NCBI GenBank assembly: GCA_905203045.1
Contig: CAJKUH010000010.1
Location: 9,854-73,853 of the forward strand
DNA from: an uncultured Eggerthella sp.
GTDB taxonomy: Bacteria > Actinomycetota > Coriobacteriia > Coriobacteriales > Eggerthellaceae
Direction: 5' to 3'
DNA length: 64,000 nucleotides
A program made the position numbers and the translations under genes. A model generated the notes under the pieces. That model was given only the letters and a program-made list of their open reading frames with translations, searched no databases and was not told where the DNA came from. Position 1 is the first letter of the stretch. Each line of letters begins with the position of its first letter. This document shows, piece after piece, positions 1 to 9,481 of this stretch.

Positions 1-369
1 AACACCCGAAGGGTGCTTGATCATGCGTACCTTGTGCGAGGCGGAAACATCGCCATGCCAACGCCAAACAGGAATGCCAGCTTCCTCGCAAAGCTCGTTA
101 AGACGGATGAACTGATCGTTGATCAGGGCTTTCAAGGGAGCGATGTACAAGGCCCCAACCGAAGCAGGCGGATTCTCGTAAAACTCGGTGAGTATCGGGA
201 AGAAGGCAGCCTCGGTTTTGCCTGACGCCGTGGAAGCGGTAAGCAAAACGTTGCAGTCGGTGTTGAAGATAGCATCGGCTGCAGCCACCTGGATGCCACG
301 AAGGCTTTCCCAGTTATGGCTGAAAATATAATCTTGTACAAACGGGGCAAATCGGTCGAAAGCGCTCAA
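1..369 (-). CDS. DEAD/DEAH-box helicase, N-terminal part (gene runs off the left edge)
   Basis: This is the first 123 codons of an ATP-dependent helicase; the 3' end lies outside the window. I chose the TTG at 369 because an AGGG lies 9 nt upstream, while the ATG at 374 is followed by a stop after one codon. Residues 23-30 (LRGIQVAA) resemble a Q motif. Residues 45-54 (ASTASGKTEA) are a Walker A/motif I, and APLKALINDQ is motif Ia. This arrangement is like Lhr-type and BrxHI helicases. The gene starts 11 nt after the stop of the BrxD-like ATPase and so is the third gene of one operon, probably for phage defence. The exact helicase family cannot be fixed from this fragment. Confidence 0.8.
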   Translation of the reverse strand, partial: MSAFDRFAPFVQDYIFSHNWESLRGIQVAAADAIFNTDCNVLLTASTASGKTEAAFFPILTEFYENPPASVGALYIAPLKALINDQFIRLNELCEEAGIPVWRWHGDVSASHKVRMIKHPSGV

Positions 370-380
370 AGCATCCGTCC

Positions 381-1706
381 CTAAATCGTGAATTCGGCAT
401 AGAGCGGCGCAACTTCCGCCTGCTCTTCAAGGGCCGGCTTGGCATATTCGAAATCATCCGACTTCAAAAGGGATGCCACTTCTACCTCGGGATTTTGGTA
501 CACGATGTCCAACAGCTCGATGAAATCGCGGATAACCTCACGGGGGGTAAGGTGAGAGTCCGACCCCACGCGCCCGAACTCAATCTGCAGAAACGAGATC
601 AAATCGTCTTCGGTAAGACTTTGCTGGTATCCGAAATAGCCCGCATGGATTGCCGCCAACTTTTCAATAAGGATTAGCAACTCTTCGTAGGTAAGCGGGT
701 TCAGGCGGATAACCGGCGCGAGCATATCGGTAAGCCCCTCGCTGGCAAAACGGCCTTGCGCCAAGCGGCTGCGAAGCGCCTCGTAGCTGTACACGCCGCG
801 CCTGCGATCTTCGATGGACTGCGGGGTGCCGCCCATGATGATGCCCAGATGGCGCGCCTTGCCTTGAAGCGTATCGTTGTACATGGTGAGGATTTTCTCG
901 TAGTTGTTCTGCCGCGTGATGGCGTTGGGGATCTTATACAGGTTCACCAGCTCGTCGATCATCACCAGCAAACCCTTGTATCCGGCGCCCGTCAAAAACT
1001 CGGCAAACAGCTTCAGATAGTCGTACCAGGAATCGTCGGTGATGCAGGCATTGATGCCCAATTCACCGCGCGCTTCGGTCTTCGTGCGGTACTCGCCACG
1101 AAGCCACTTCGAAACATAGCCCTTTACCTCATTGTTTTCCTCTAAGCTGGCATCGGCATAGGCTTGAAGCACAGCGCTGAAATCGAACCCATGGACCATT
1201 TCACGCAAGGGATCCAAAAATTCATCGACTTTCTTATGGAAAGCCGTCGAGGCGGCAGCACCCTCAGAACCTGCTTCTTCAGATGCTTGCTTTTGAAGAT
1301 GTTTCACCCAACGATCAAGTACCAACGTAAGGGCACCGCCCTCGGGACGGGTTTTCGTTGAAAGATTGCGAATCAGCTCACGATACGTTGCCAGCCCCTG
1401 ACCCTGCCCGCCTTGCAAACGGCGTTCAGGAGAAAGGTCGGCATCGGCAACCACGAAATTCTCGCCCATGGCATGGGTACGGATAGTCTGGATAAGAAAG
1501 CTCTTGCCGGCACCGTAACGGCCTACCAAGAACCGAAACGATGCGCCGCCGTCGGCGATAAGGTCCAAATCGTGCAGCAGAGCCTGAATCTCAACTTCCC
1601 TGCCCACCGTTACGTAAGGAAGGCCGATTCGCGGCACAACGCCGCCCTTAAGCGAATTGATAAGAACCGCAGCGATACGGCGGGGAACCTTAACTTCTTC
1701 ACTCAT
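381..1706 (-). CDS. BrxD-like ATP-binding protein (DUF2791 family)
   Basis: A 441-residue P-loop ATPase. The Walker A motif GRYGAGKS is at residues 62-69, and a Walker B-like stretch (LLVMIDELVN) is near residue 250. The overall pattern matches the BREX system ATP-binding domain (DUF2791), the family of BrxD, which is paired with the helicase BrxHI in type 2 BREX. Its start overlaps the stop of the TerB-domain gene by 4 nt, so the two are probably translationally coupled, and the helicase follows 11 nt downstream. Inference: it powers or gates a DNA-processing complex with the helicase. No BREX methylase, PglZ or Lon protein is seen, but the locus continues beyond the window. Confidence 0.8.
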   Translation of the reverse strand: MSEEVKVPRRIAAVLINSLKGGVVPRIGLPYVTVGREVEIQALLHDLDLIADGGASFRFLVGRYGAGKSFLIQTIRTHAMGENFVVADADLSPERRLQGGQGQGLATYRELIRNLSTKTRPEGGALTLVLDRWVKHLQKQASEEAGSEGAAASTAFHKKVDEFLDPLREMVHGFDFSAVLQAYADASLEENNEVKGYVSKWLRGEYRTKTEARGELGINACITDDSWYDYLKLFAEFLTGAGYKGLLVMIDELVNLYKIPNAITRQNNYEKILTMYNDTLQGKARHLGIIMGGTPQSIEDRRRGVYSYEALRSRLAQGRFASEGLTDMLAPVIRLNPLTYEELLILIEKLAAIHAGYFGYQQSLTEDDLISFLQIEFGRVGSDSHLTPREVIRDFIELLDIVYQNPEVEVASLLKSDDFEYAKPALEEQAEVAPLYAEFTI

Positions 1707-3424
1707 TGACCAATGGCCTCCTGAATCTCTTCTCGATAATCTTCAATAACCTGCGGTCCATCGGCACCGTACTCCAAGGCGGTATCACCAAGCAGGTCAA
1801 ACAGCTTTTCATTGATGGCATCGACCACGATATCCTCCGATTCGTTGCCCAGGCACGACTCGGCATCCAACCCCTCCAAAAGCGCCACCAAATAGGCAGT
1901 TTCAACAGAGGACAGAGCGCTTGCGGGCAAACCATCAGCCGCCGTCAGGCTGGAAGCAGATGTCCCCACGACCACGCGCTCCTGTACCGCCTTCACTTGC
2001 GGTGCAAGGTTTTCCGCAGCAGTAGAGCTGCCCACCGAAGAACTTTCATGTTCTATCTGCGTAGACGACGGACTCGGACCAGGCAGCGAGATGGCAGAGG
2101 CGCTGGAACCGATGTCCGTCTCCCCTTCGGGCGCAAGCTCGGATTCCGTTCGCTCTTCTTCGATTAAAAGCGCTTCACGTGTAGTGGCAGCACGGCTGCG
2201 GATGCCCTCAAGCTGCGATTTGTCGATAACCACACGCCTACGCTCTTCTTCTGCCTTGGCCTTTTGCCAAGAACCTATGGCAGATTCGATGATGCGAAGA
2301 AGGTATTTGGGGACCTCATGCTCTTTCAGGGGATGCGAATCGGAGGCCGCCTGGCGCATAAGACGGTCTATCGTAGCAAGCAGTGCTCCCAAATCATCAT
2401 TGCGAGCTGCCGTTTTATAGCTGCGCAACCCCGACCACCTGCCGTTACGACACGAATACGCATGGACCTCGTTCACGCGGTACAGGCAATCTTCATGCGG
2501 GACGGGCTCGTAGAAAACAGCGGATTGGAACATGGGATGGGGCGACATATCGCGCGTGCCGAACCAGGAATCAACCAGCCCTTTCTTCCTGCGCTTGGCG
2601 CAATGCAGGCATAACTCGGCAAACACCCTGGCAACAACAGAAGCAACATCGTCGGGATGTTCTTTGGCAAACCGGGATTTCTCGATCCGGTAGGAAGAAA
2701 GCCTGCTCAACGATGCCAGCAATGACGCTTCATCGGTGATGCGCTTTCCTGCGCACACGGCTTCCTCCGCTTTGCGCACGCCTATAAGCGCCTGCTCGAA
2801 GGACGTGTCGATAAACGACTCGATAAGCTTAGGGTCAAGCTCGCGATACACCACGAAATCGCGAAGCCACGAGATAACGTAGCGGTTCAGCTCGGGGGCA
2901 AATTCACGGTAGGCAACCCAGAACGAATACAGCTTATCGAAGCAATCCTGGGGAGTGCTTCCCCCAATGCCGTTGAGCAGTTCGTAGATGTACACGTAGG
3001 CAAATGAAAGCGAGGTTTCCTGTACATCGCCTTTGCGAACCTGGGCACGCCATGAGAAGTAACCGCGTAGCTGCTGGTCGCTCATCATGGCATAGGTCGG
3101 GTAATACCGTTTGAATGTGCCCGAATAGGGGAAGTCGTCTTCCCATTGCTCCATGAACTTGCCTTGCGTAACGAACAGCTTCGTTTCAGAGGACCTGCGG
3201 TACTCGAATCCATCGTACGTTGGTTTCGCCAGCGCCTTCATCTTCACGTACTGTTCAGGAAGGTAATTCTTCATTTGCGCGCCGGTACGCAGTATCGGCT
3301 CGTCTTCGTACTCTTTGCTTGAAAACACACGGCTGTTCACGAGGCGAGGATCGGACAAAATACCATCGATCAACTTCTGAACGTCAGTCAATGCGCCTCC
3401 AACCCTTTTATTGCTTCGATCCAT
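1703..3424 (-). CDS. TerB-N and TerB-C domain protein
   Basis: A 573-residue protein with three parts. The N-terminal 260 residues fit the TerB-N domain, with many aromatic residues (for example YFSWRAQVR). A middle section ends in a low-complexity Ser/Glu/Thr-rich linker at about 400-500. The last 70 residues are acidic and helical and fit TerB-C. TerB-N/TerB-C proteins are known as partners of P-loop ATPases and helicases in tellurite-resistance-like and predicted defence operons. It is the first gene of the minus-strand operon and overlaps the BrxD-like gene by 4 nt. No good ribosome binding site is visible before the ATG, so the start is less certain than the family call. Its molecular role is unknown. 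Confidence 0.72.
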   Translation of the reverse strand: MDRSNKRVGGALTDVQKLIDGILSDPRLVNSRVFSSKEYEDEPILRTGAQMKNYLPEQYVKMKALAKPTYDGFEYRRSSETKLFVTQGKFMEQWEDDFPYSGTFKRYYPTYAMMSDQQLRGYFSWRAQVRKGDVQETSLSFAYVYIYELLNGIGGSTPQDCFDKLYSFWVAYREFAPELNRYVISWLRDFVVYRELDPKLIESFIDTSFEQALIGVRKAEEAVCAGKRITDEASLLASLSRLSSYRIEKSRFAKEHPDDVASVVARVFAELCLHCAKRRKKGLVDSWFGTRDMSPHPMFQSAVFYEPVPHEDCLYRVNEVHAYSCRNGRWSGLRSYKTAARNDDLGALLATIDRLMRQAASDSHPLKEHEVPKYLLRIIESAIGSWQKAKAEEERRRVVIDKSQLEGIRSRAATTREALLIEEERTESELAPEGETDIGSSASAISLPGPSPSSTQIEHESSSVGSSTAAENLAPQVKAVQERVVVGTSASSLTAADGLPASALSSVETAYLVALLEGLDAESCLGNESEDIVVDAINEKLFDLLGDTALEYGADGPQVIEDYREEIQEAIGQ

Positions 3425-3621
3425 AATAGCACGGTATCAAACATTTGTTCGGTGCTTGTTCGCAGTTCAGGAAAACGCCCATAAGCCTCCATCGGGGCAC
3501 CATTCACCTCATTGGCCTCGACACGCATCCCCTGAAAGCATGCGATTGAATCCGGCAAAGCTGAACAGCTAGGGCAACTCTCTAACCAGCAAAAAACGAA
3601 AGAGCGAAGCAGTACCAGCCA

Positions 3622-3652
3622 ACAAAAAAAAGGAGCCCCAAAGGGCTCCAAA
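3622..3652 (-). terminator. Rho-independent terminator of the AgcS symporter gene
   Basis: Read on the minus strand, a GGAGCCC / GGGCTCC stem with a short loop is followed by eight T residues. It starts about 10 nt after the symporter stop codon. Confidence 0.85.
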
Positions 3653-3660
3653 AAGCAGTG

Positions 3661-5175
3661 CTATTTCAATCCCGCATAGTCCATGTCAACCGATTCTTCC
3701 AGATATTCCTTCATGGGACCGTCGCCGAAATCCTTCAGGTGCTCTTCGTGCCAGCAGTCGGTAGCAGGCAAGCCGGGAATCGAAGAAGAAAGAAACACCG
3801 GATCGATGCCCTTCTTCTTCTGGGCTGCGTAATCGTCGAGCGCTCGCAGGGCCCACTTGCCCAGAAGCAGGATGGCTACAAGGTTCACAATGGCCATGAA
3901 GCCCATGAAGATGTCGGCCAGGTTCCAGGCAAGGTCGAAGCTGTTCACAGCGCCATACAGAATTGCCGCCAAGCAGGCAATGCGGAATACGAAGAGCCCC
4001 TTCTTGCTTTCAGGGAAGATGAAGCGGAAATTGCTTTCAGCGTAGAAGTAGTTGCCGATAAGGCTTGAATAGGCGAAAGCGAAAATGGCAAATGTGATGA
4101 AGTGGATGCCCACAACGCCAACCGAGTTGTTCACTGCCATCTGAACCAAAGGCATGCCGTTCAGGCCGGCTGCAACCTCGGGGTCCTGCACGTAGAAGAT
4201 CAGAACCATGATGGCCGAGCAGGTGCAGATAAGGATAGTGTCGATGTAGACCGAAAGGCTCTGGACCAAACCTTGCTTTACCGGATGGGAAACGCTTGCC
4301 GTTGCCGCAGCATTAGGGGCGGAACCCATGCCAGCCTCATTTGAGTAAAGGCCCCTCTTGATGCCCAACATCACAACCGAGCCGGTAAAGCCACCGAAAA
4401 TCGACTGGAAGTCGAAGGCGGATTCAAACAGGACGCCGAATGCCACAGGAAGCCAGGTGATGTTGCTGATGGTGGTCCACAAGGCAATGGCGATATACGC
4501 AAGCGCCATAACGGGAACCACGATGGAGGTGATAACGCTGATGCGCTTCTGGCCGCCGAAGATAACCGTAGCCGTCATAAGCACCAGAACCAAGCCCATG
4601 ATCAGCGCAAGGCCGTTTTCATTGTAGTCAGGCACGTAGTACTCAAGGGCGCTGCATGCGTTGTAGGCCTGCAAACCGTTGAAACCGAAGGCATAGCAGA
4701 GGATCAGCAGCACAGCGAACACGATGCCCAACCAACGCTTGCCCAGGGCCTTTTCGATATAGTAAGCAGGGCCGCCGCGGAATTCGCCTTCCTTACCGCG
4801 CACTTTCCAAATCTGAGCCAACGTCGATTCAACGAAAGCCGATGCAGCGCCGACGATTGCCATGGCCCACATCCAGAACACAGCACCAGGACCGCCGATT
4901 GCAATGGCGGTGGCAACACCGGCAATGTTGCCCGTACCCACGCGGCTTGCCGTGGAAACCATCAGCGCCTGGAACGATGAAATGGACTTTTCGCCCTCGA
5001 CATGCTTTTTCTCGGTTACCTGCCTGAACATATCCTTCAGGTAGCGAATCTGCACGCCTTTCGTGCGAATGGTGAAGTAAACACCCGTTACCACAAGAAG
5101 GATCAGAAGAATGTAGGTGTACATAAACGTGTCGATGTTCCCAGTGAAATCGACAAGCCATTCGTTGATATCCAT
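3661..5175 (-). CDS. Sodium:amino acid (alanine/glycine) symporter, AgcS family
   Basis: An inner-membrane transporter of 504 residues with about 11 hydrophobic segments, importing alanine or glycine with sodium. The family signature GTGNIAGVATAI lies in the first third, followed by GGPGAVFWMW. The reading frame stays open upstream, but I prefer the ATG at 5175 (protein begins MDINEW): a GGGGA sits 5 nt before it, and this N-terminus matches the family. The C-terminus is a charged cytoplasmic tail. The gene stands alone, with its own terminator and a TACAAT-like -10 sequence upstream. The substrate is inferred from family membership. Confidence 0.92.
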   Translation of the reverse strand: MDINEWLVDFTGNIDTFMYTYILLILLVVTGVYFTIRTKGVQIRYLKDMFRQVTEKKHVEGEKSISSFQALMVSTASRVGTGNIAGVATAIAIGGPGAVFWMWAMAIVGAASAFVESTLAQIWKVRGKEGEFRGGPAYYIEKALGKRWLGIVFAVLLILCYAFGFNGLQAYNACSALEYYVPDYNENGLALIMGLVLVLMTATVIFGGQKRISVITSIVVPVMALAYIAIALWTTISNITWLPVAFGVLFESAFDFQSIFGGFTGSVVMLGIKRGLYSNEAGMGSAPNAAATASVSHPVKQGLVQSLSVYIDTILICTCSAIMVLIFYVQDPEVAAGLNGMPLVQMAVNNSVGVVGIHFITFAIFAFAYSSLIGNYFYAESNFRFIFPESKKGLFVFRIACLAAILYGAVNSFDLAWNLADIFMGFMAIVNLVAILLLGKWALRALDDYAAQKKKGIDPVFLSSSIPGLPATDCWHEEHLKDFGDGPMKEYLEESVDMDYAGLK

Positions 5176-5360
5176 GAAATCCCCGATCAAACTACTAGCG
5201 GGCAAAGGCCCAGCGCCTTGCCACACGAAGCAAGATTGTACCCCAAGGCAGCAGATAAAACCTAAAATGTGCAAAAGCGCGTAACACAATAGCAATTTTC
5301 GGGTGCTAAGTTAATTGGTTAGTAATGGACCGTTTCATTGTCAGATCGAAGGAGATTCGC

Positions 5361-5888
5361 ATGCGCACTTTCATCGCCCTTGAACTGCCAACCGATTTCG
5401 CCGCACAGGCCGCCAAGCTGCAAGGCAAGCTCGGCTCCGTCCTGCAGGCGAACTATGTTCCTGAGCAATTCCTTCACCTGACGCTTGCCTTTTTAGGCGA
5501 GTTGGAAACCACCACCCAGCTGGCCGCCACACAGCGCGCCATCGAACTGGCAACCTCGAATTTCGCGCCGGTATCGTTGCACCCCGAAGGGCTGGGCTTT
5601 TTCGGTGATGCCTCTGACGCCACGGTATGGATGGGCATTTCCCCCACCCCGGCTCTTATGAACCTGGCAAAGAGCATTCGCAGCGAGCTTTCCACCAAAG
5701 GCATTTCCTATGATGTAACCCCTTTCAAGCCGCATATCACGCTTGCCCGCCATGCCAACGTGCGCCACGCATCCTTGAACGGCTTCGCCATGCCCGACAC
5801 GGCACACGCAACGAATGTCACGGTGTTCAAGAGCGAGCTTTCCCCCAAGGGCGCAAGCTATCAATCACTTCATTCGGTAACGCTGTAA
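5361..5888 (+). CDS. thpR: RNA 2',3'-cyclic phosphodiesterase (LigT/ThpR family)
   Basis: A 175-residue enzyme of the 2H phosphoesterase superfamily, which opens 2',3'-cyclic phosphates at RNA ends. Both catalytic H-x-T motifs are present: HLTLAF near residue 42 and HITLA near residue 128. I chose the ATG at 5361, 7 nt after an AAGGAG, rather than the upstream ATG in the same frame. It is followed after 11 nt by the LOG-family gene, and the two probably share a transcript that ends at the terminator near 6453. Confidence 0.9.
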   Translation: MRTFIALELPTDFAAQAAKLQGKLGSVLQANYVPEQFLHLTLAFLGELETTTQLAATQRAIELATSNFAPVSLHPEGLGFFGDASDATVWMGISPTPALMNLAKSIRSELSTKGISYDVTPFKPHITLARHANVRHASLNGFAMPDTAHATNVTVFKSELSPKGASYQSLHSVTL

Positions 5889-5899
5889 CAGGATCTCTT

Positions 5900-6433
5900 A
5901 TGAACATCTGCGTATTCTGCTCTTCTTCGAGCAACCTTGCCGAGTGCTACGTAAACGCTGCCCAAAAGCTCGGGGAAACCCTGGCAAAGCGCGGTCACAC
6001 CTTGGTATTCGGCGGATACGACATGGGCCTTATGGGCGATGTCGCCAAAGCAGTGCTCGCCAACGGCGGAAAAGTTGTGGGCATCACCACACAGGGCCTC
6101 TCCGCAAAGGGCCGCACCATAGTGCCGGGCATCGAAGAACGCCAAACCGAAAACCTTTCCAAGCGCAAGGAAACCATGGTTGCGCTCTCGGACGCCTTCA
6201 TCACCTTGCCGGGCGGAATCGGCACGCTTGATGAATTCTTCAGCGTGATCTCACAGGCAAAAGTCGGTGAAGTAAGCGGCAAAAGCGCGCTGCTCAACGT
6301 TGAAGGCTACTTCGACCCGCTGGTTACGATGCTCGACGATTCCTGCGCAAAGGGCCTCAATTCAAGCGACTGGCATCAATACGGCAACGCCTTCAACGAC
6401 TGCGAAGCACTGTTCGACTGGCTAGAGCAGTAA
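5900..6433 (+). CDS. LOG family protein (TIGR00730), putative nucleoside 5'-monophosphate phosphoribohydrolase
   Basis: A 177-residue Rossmann-like protein. It opens with a CVFCSSS motif and carries the PGGIGTLDEFF signature near residue 100, the nucleotide-binding and catalytic motif of the LOG (Lonely Guy) family once misnamed lysine decarboxylase. Family members remove ribose 5'-phosphate from nucleoside monophosphates such as cytokinin ribotides; the substrate here is unknown. It lies 11 nt after thpR and before a strong terminator. Confidence 0.9.
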   Translation: MNICVFCSSSSNLAECYVNAAQKLGETLAKRGHTLVFGGYDMGLMGDVAKAVLANGGKVVGITTQGLSAKGRTIVPGIEERQTENLSKRKETMVALSDAFITLPGGIGTLDEFFSVISQAKVGEVSGKSALLNVEGYFDPLVTMLDDSCAKGLNSSDWHQYGNAFNDCEALFDWLEQ

Positions 6434-6452
6434 GTAAACCAAATCTGAAACA

Positions 6453-6491
6453 AAACGGCCTCGCTCCGCCGACAGCAGAGCGAGGCCGTTT
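6453..6491. terminator. Bidirectional Rho-independent terminator
   Basis: A 14-bp stem AAACGGCCTCGCTC / GAGCGAGGCCGTTT with an 11-nt loop lies between the convergent LOG and formate/nitrite channel genes. It ends in a short T-run on the plus strand and has A residues on the other side. Confidence 0.8.
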
Positions 6492-6527
6492 AATATTGCG
6501 GCGTTGCACGAACGCTAAAGTACCACG

Positions 6528-7367
6528 TTACTGTTTTTTATGATAGGCAACCCAATATGCCATGCCCACAAACAAGGCGCCTCCTACGATATTGCCCGGA
6601 ACCGTTGCGCTCCAATTCCACAACGCCCCAGCCCACGTTACGGTAGAAGGATCAAGTCCTGCAGGGCAGATCCCCTGGGAAGCAAGCAAAATGCCGAATG
6701 GCAGGAAGAACATATTGGCTACGCAGTGCTCGAAACCACAAGCGACAAATGCCGCAATGGGAAGCAAGATACCCAGCATCTTGTCGGCGACAGTTTTCGA
6801 GCCGTACGCGATCCACACCGCAAGGCACACCAAGAAGTTGCACATGATGCCCTTGGCGAACAGCGTCAGCCAATCGGGGCTCATCTTGCCGGCAGCAACA
6901 CTCACGATAGTGGTTCCAATGGCCCCGGAGTTCATTCCCTGGAAATTGGAAAGATACACCAGGCCAACCATCAACAAGGCGCCCACGAAATTGCCGAAGA
7001 ACACCACCAACCAGTTTTTCAGCACCGCGCCCCAGGAAATCTTCTTGCTGGCTGCGCTCATCACAATCATGGTATTGCCCGTGAAGAGCTCGGCACCGCA
7101 CACCACCACCAAAAGCAGCCCCAAAGAGAACAGACAGCCGCCGATAAGTCGTTGGGCGGCAAAAGGCAAGGCGGAATCGCTCACAATAAGAAGGAAGAAC
7201 ATGGCGCCCATAGAGATGAACGCACCTGCCATGATGGAAAGCATGAACGACTGTTTGAAACCCATAGCACATTTCGACACGCCAAGCGATTCGGCTTTCG
7301 CCTCGATTTCGGCGGGAGAAAGCTGATCGGACTTCGGCATGATGGCCTTCAATTCTTCAATGGACAC
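6528..7367 (-). CDS. Formate/nitrite transporter (FNT) family channel
   Basis: A 279-residue membrane channel with six hydrophobic segments. It shows the FNT patterns GNFVGALL in the middle and GNIVGGALF near the C-terminus. The family moves small monovalent acids such as formate, nitrite or hydrosulfide across the inner membrane. The frame extends upstream, but the GTG at 7367 has AGGAG 5 nt before it, and the protein then begins with a short soluble helix. No formate- or nitrite-metabolizing gene is adjacent, so the substrate cannot be chosen. It is probably monocistronic. Confidence 0.9.
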   Translation of the reverse strand: MSIEELKAIMPKSDQLSPAEIEAKAESLGVSKCAMGFKQSFMLSIMAGAFISMGAMFFLLIVSDSALPFAAQRLIGGCLFSLGLLLVVVCGAELFTGNTMIVMSAASKKISWGAVLKNWLVVFFGNFVGALLMVGLVYLSNFQGMNSGAIGTTIVSVAAGKMSPDWLTLFAKGIMCNFLVCLAVWIAYGSKTVADKMLGILLPIAAFVACGFEHCVANMFFLPFGILLASQGICPAGLDPSTVTWAGALWNWSATVPGNIVGGALFVGMAYWVAYHKKQ

Positions 7368-7648
7368 AGACGCTCCTTTCCCTCTTTGCCGAACGATAGC
7401 ACGCAAAGCGGCCGTTGCCAGCCAAAGGACAACCTTCGTCGAAAAAAGGCGGAATGAATCCGTTCACGCGTTTTGCCTATGCGTTTTGCCTATCGAAATA
7501 AGAGAAGAAGGCTTTGGCGCACCAAGCAATGAAACAATCAGTGAACAAGGATCTGCCGCTGCCGTGAAGCTACCGTGCCGAATCAACGCTTCGCTTACAA
7601 TAGACAGGATTGAGTAAAGCACCAAAGATTCTGGAGGCAGCACCCCTG

Positions 7649-9355
7649 ATGGCATCAGAAAATGCAACCACTAGCCACCAACCTGCTGAAGAAGAGCAAA
7701 GCAAGCAAAGGGTTTCGGTAGACAACGAGCAGCGAGCGCATCCCTCCAGCGCCAATGCCCGTCGCATGAACAGCGAGGCAAACCCCGCACCCGAGCCCGT
7801 CGAAGAACAGGCCACCCAGCCAAAACCAATCGTGAAAGCACCCGCCACCGCACCCGTCAAGCATCCCAAGCCGAAGAAGCGCACGGTCGAAAAGCCCAAG
7901 CGTAAGAAGGCAAAGACAGAGGCTGGCCGTACGGCACCCGAGGTAAAACCTGCCCCCACTTATCGAAGCGCCGAAGAGGTTCAGGCCGCCGTCGACGAAA
8001 TGCGCGCTTTCTTCAAGACCGGCACAACCTTGCCGCTCCATTACCGCCGTGCAGTGCTGGAAAAGCTGCGTACCTACCTCAAGAAACACGAGGAAGAGGC
8101 GCTGGAGGCTCTGCGCGCCGATTTGGGCAAGGCGCCGTTTGAGGGGTACGCTACCGAACTGGGCATCGTTTACGAAGAGATCCGCCTCTGCCTTTCGAAG
8201 ATGTACGGTTGGGCAAAGCCGAAACGCGTGCCAACGCCGCTTGCCCATTTCCCCTCAAGCTCCAAGGTGTACGCCGCTCCCTTCGGCGTTGCTGCCGTGC
8301 TTTCGCCGTGGAACTACCCGCTTCAACTTGCTTTGGTTCCTCTGGTTGATGCCCTGGCTGCCGGCAATTGCGTTGTGCTGAAGCCATCGCGTACCGCAAA
8401 GGCCACAAGCGCATTCCTGCAGAAACTCTGCGAAGAGGCGTTCGACGAGCGTCTGGTGCGCTACCTGCCAGGAAGCGCGGAAATGAACGCGTGGATCTTG
8501 GAAGTGAACTTCGACAAGGTGTTCTTCACGGGCAGCCCTGCAGTTGGCCGCCAGATCATGCACGCAGCCGCCGACAACCTTACCGATGTCACGCTTGAGC
8601 TGGGCGGGAAGAGCCCTTGCATCATCGCTGCCGACGCGAACATCAAGCGCGCAGCGCAGCGCATTGCCTGGGGCAAATGCCTTAACTCGGGGCAAACCTG
8701 CGTTGCACCTGACTATTTCCTGGTTCATGAGAGCGTTGCCGATTCCTTTGCCGAGGAACTGGCAACGTATCTGCTGAACTACTACGGCAACCACATCCTT
8801 GAATGTGATTACTACCCGCATATGATCAACGAGCACCATTTCGATCGGGTGTGCGCCCTAATCGACAACCACGGCCCCAAAACCCGCATCGCCTTCGGGG
8901 GCGGCCGCAATCGTTCCACGCTTCGCATCGAGCCCACCATCCTCACCGGGGTATCGCTTGACGACCCTGTGATGCAGGAAGAGATATTCGGTCCCGTCTT
9001 CCCCATCATCACCTGGAAAAAGCTTGATGAGGTGTACGAGTACGTTGGCTCCTTCGGCAACCCCCTTGCCTGCTACATCTTCTCTGAAAGCAAAGTGCTG
9101 CAGGAACAGCTTATCCAAGCCCTTCCGTTCGGCGGTGCCACCATCAACGATGTGGTAATCCACCTTGCCAACAACCACATGGGCTTTGGCGGCTTCGGCG
9201 AAGGCGGCATCGGCGCCTACCACGGCAAGCAAGGATTCGACTGCTTCACGCATTACAAGTCGACCTTGACCAAATCGACCAAGTTCGAAATCCCCGTGCG
9301 CGTCCCGCCATTCACGAAGGCAAAAATGCGCATCCTGAAGCTTCTTATGCATTAG
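7649..9355 (+). CDS. Aldehyde dehydrogenase family protein with basic N-terminal extension
   Basis: A 568-residue NAD(P)-dependent aldehyde dehydrogenase of the short class 3 type, as in fatty or coniferyl aldehyde dehydrogenases. The catalytic glutamate lies in ELGGKSP and the nucleophilic cysteine in NSGQTCVAP. FTGSPAVGR is the cofactor-binding turn. The first 110 residues are not part of the fold: they are rich in Ala, Pro, Lys and Glu (KPKKRTVEKPKRKK) and look disordered. I chose the ATG at 7649, 11 nt after GGAGG. A TTG at 7610 in frame is an alternative. Transcription ends at a clear terminator just downstream. The substrate is unknown. Confidence 0.9.
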   Translation: MASENATTSHQPAEEEQSKQRVSVDNEQRAHPSSANARRMNSEANPAPEPVEEQATQPKPIVKAPATAPVKHPKPKKRTVEKPKRKKAKTEAGRTAPEVKPAPTYRSAEEVQAAVDEMRAFFKTGTTLPLHYRRAVLEKLRTYLKKHEEEALEALRADLGKAPFEGYATELGIVYEEIRLCLSKMYGWAKPKRVPTPLAHFPSSSKVYAAPFGVAAVLSPWNYPLQLALVPLVDALAAGNCVVLKPSRTAKATSAFLQKLCEEAFDERLVRYLPGSAEMNAWILEVNFDKVFFTGSPAVGRQIMHAAADNLTDVTLELGGKSPCIIAADANIKRAAQRIAWGKCLNSGQTCVAPDYFLVHESVADSFAEELATYLLNYYGNHILECDYYPHMINEHHFDRVCALIDNHGPKTRIAFGGGRNRSTLRIEPTILTGVSLDDPVMQEEIFGPVFPIITWKKLDEVYEYVGSFGNPLACYIFSESKVLQEQLIQALPFGGATINDVVIHLANNHMGFGGFGEGGIGAYHGKQGFDCFTHYKSTLTKSTKFEIPVRVPPFTKAKMRILKLLMH

Positions 9356-9376
9356 CACCCACCATAGCCCGTCTGC

Positions 9377-9420
9377 AAAAGGCGGCTCCTTTCGAAAATC
9401 ACGAAGGAGCCGCTTTTTTG
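9377..9420 (+). terminator. Rho-independent terminator after the aldehyde dehydrogenase gene
   Basis: The stem GGCGGCTCCTTTCG / CGAAGGAGCCGC with an AAAATCA loop is followed by six T residues. Confidence 0.88.
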
Positions 9421-9481
9421 TTTGCGCCCAAAATTTAGCTTTCACCTGCGCTGTTTGAAGTAAAATAGTTATCACTTGTGA

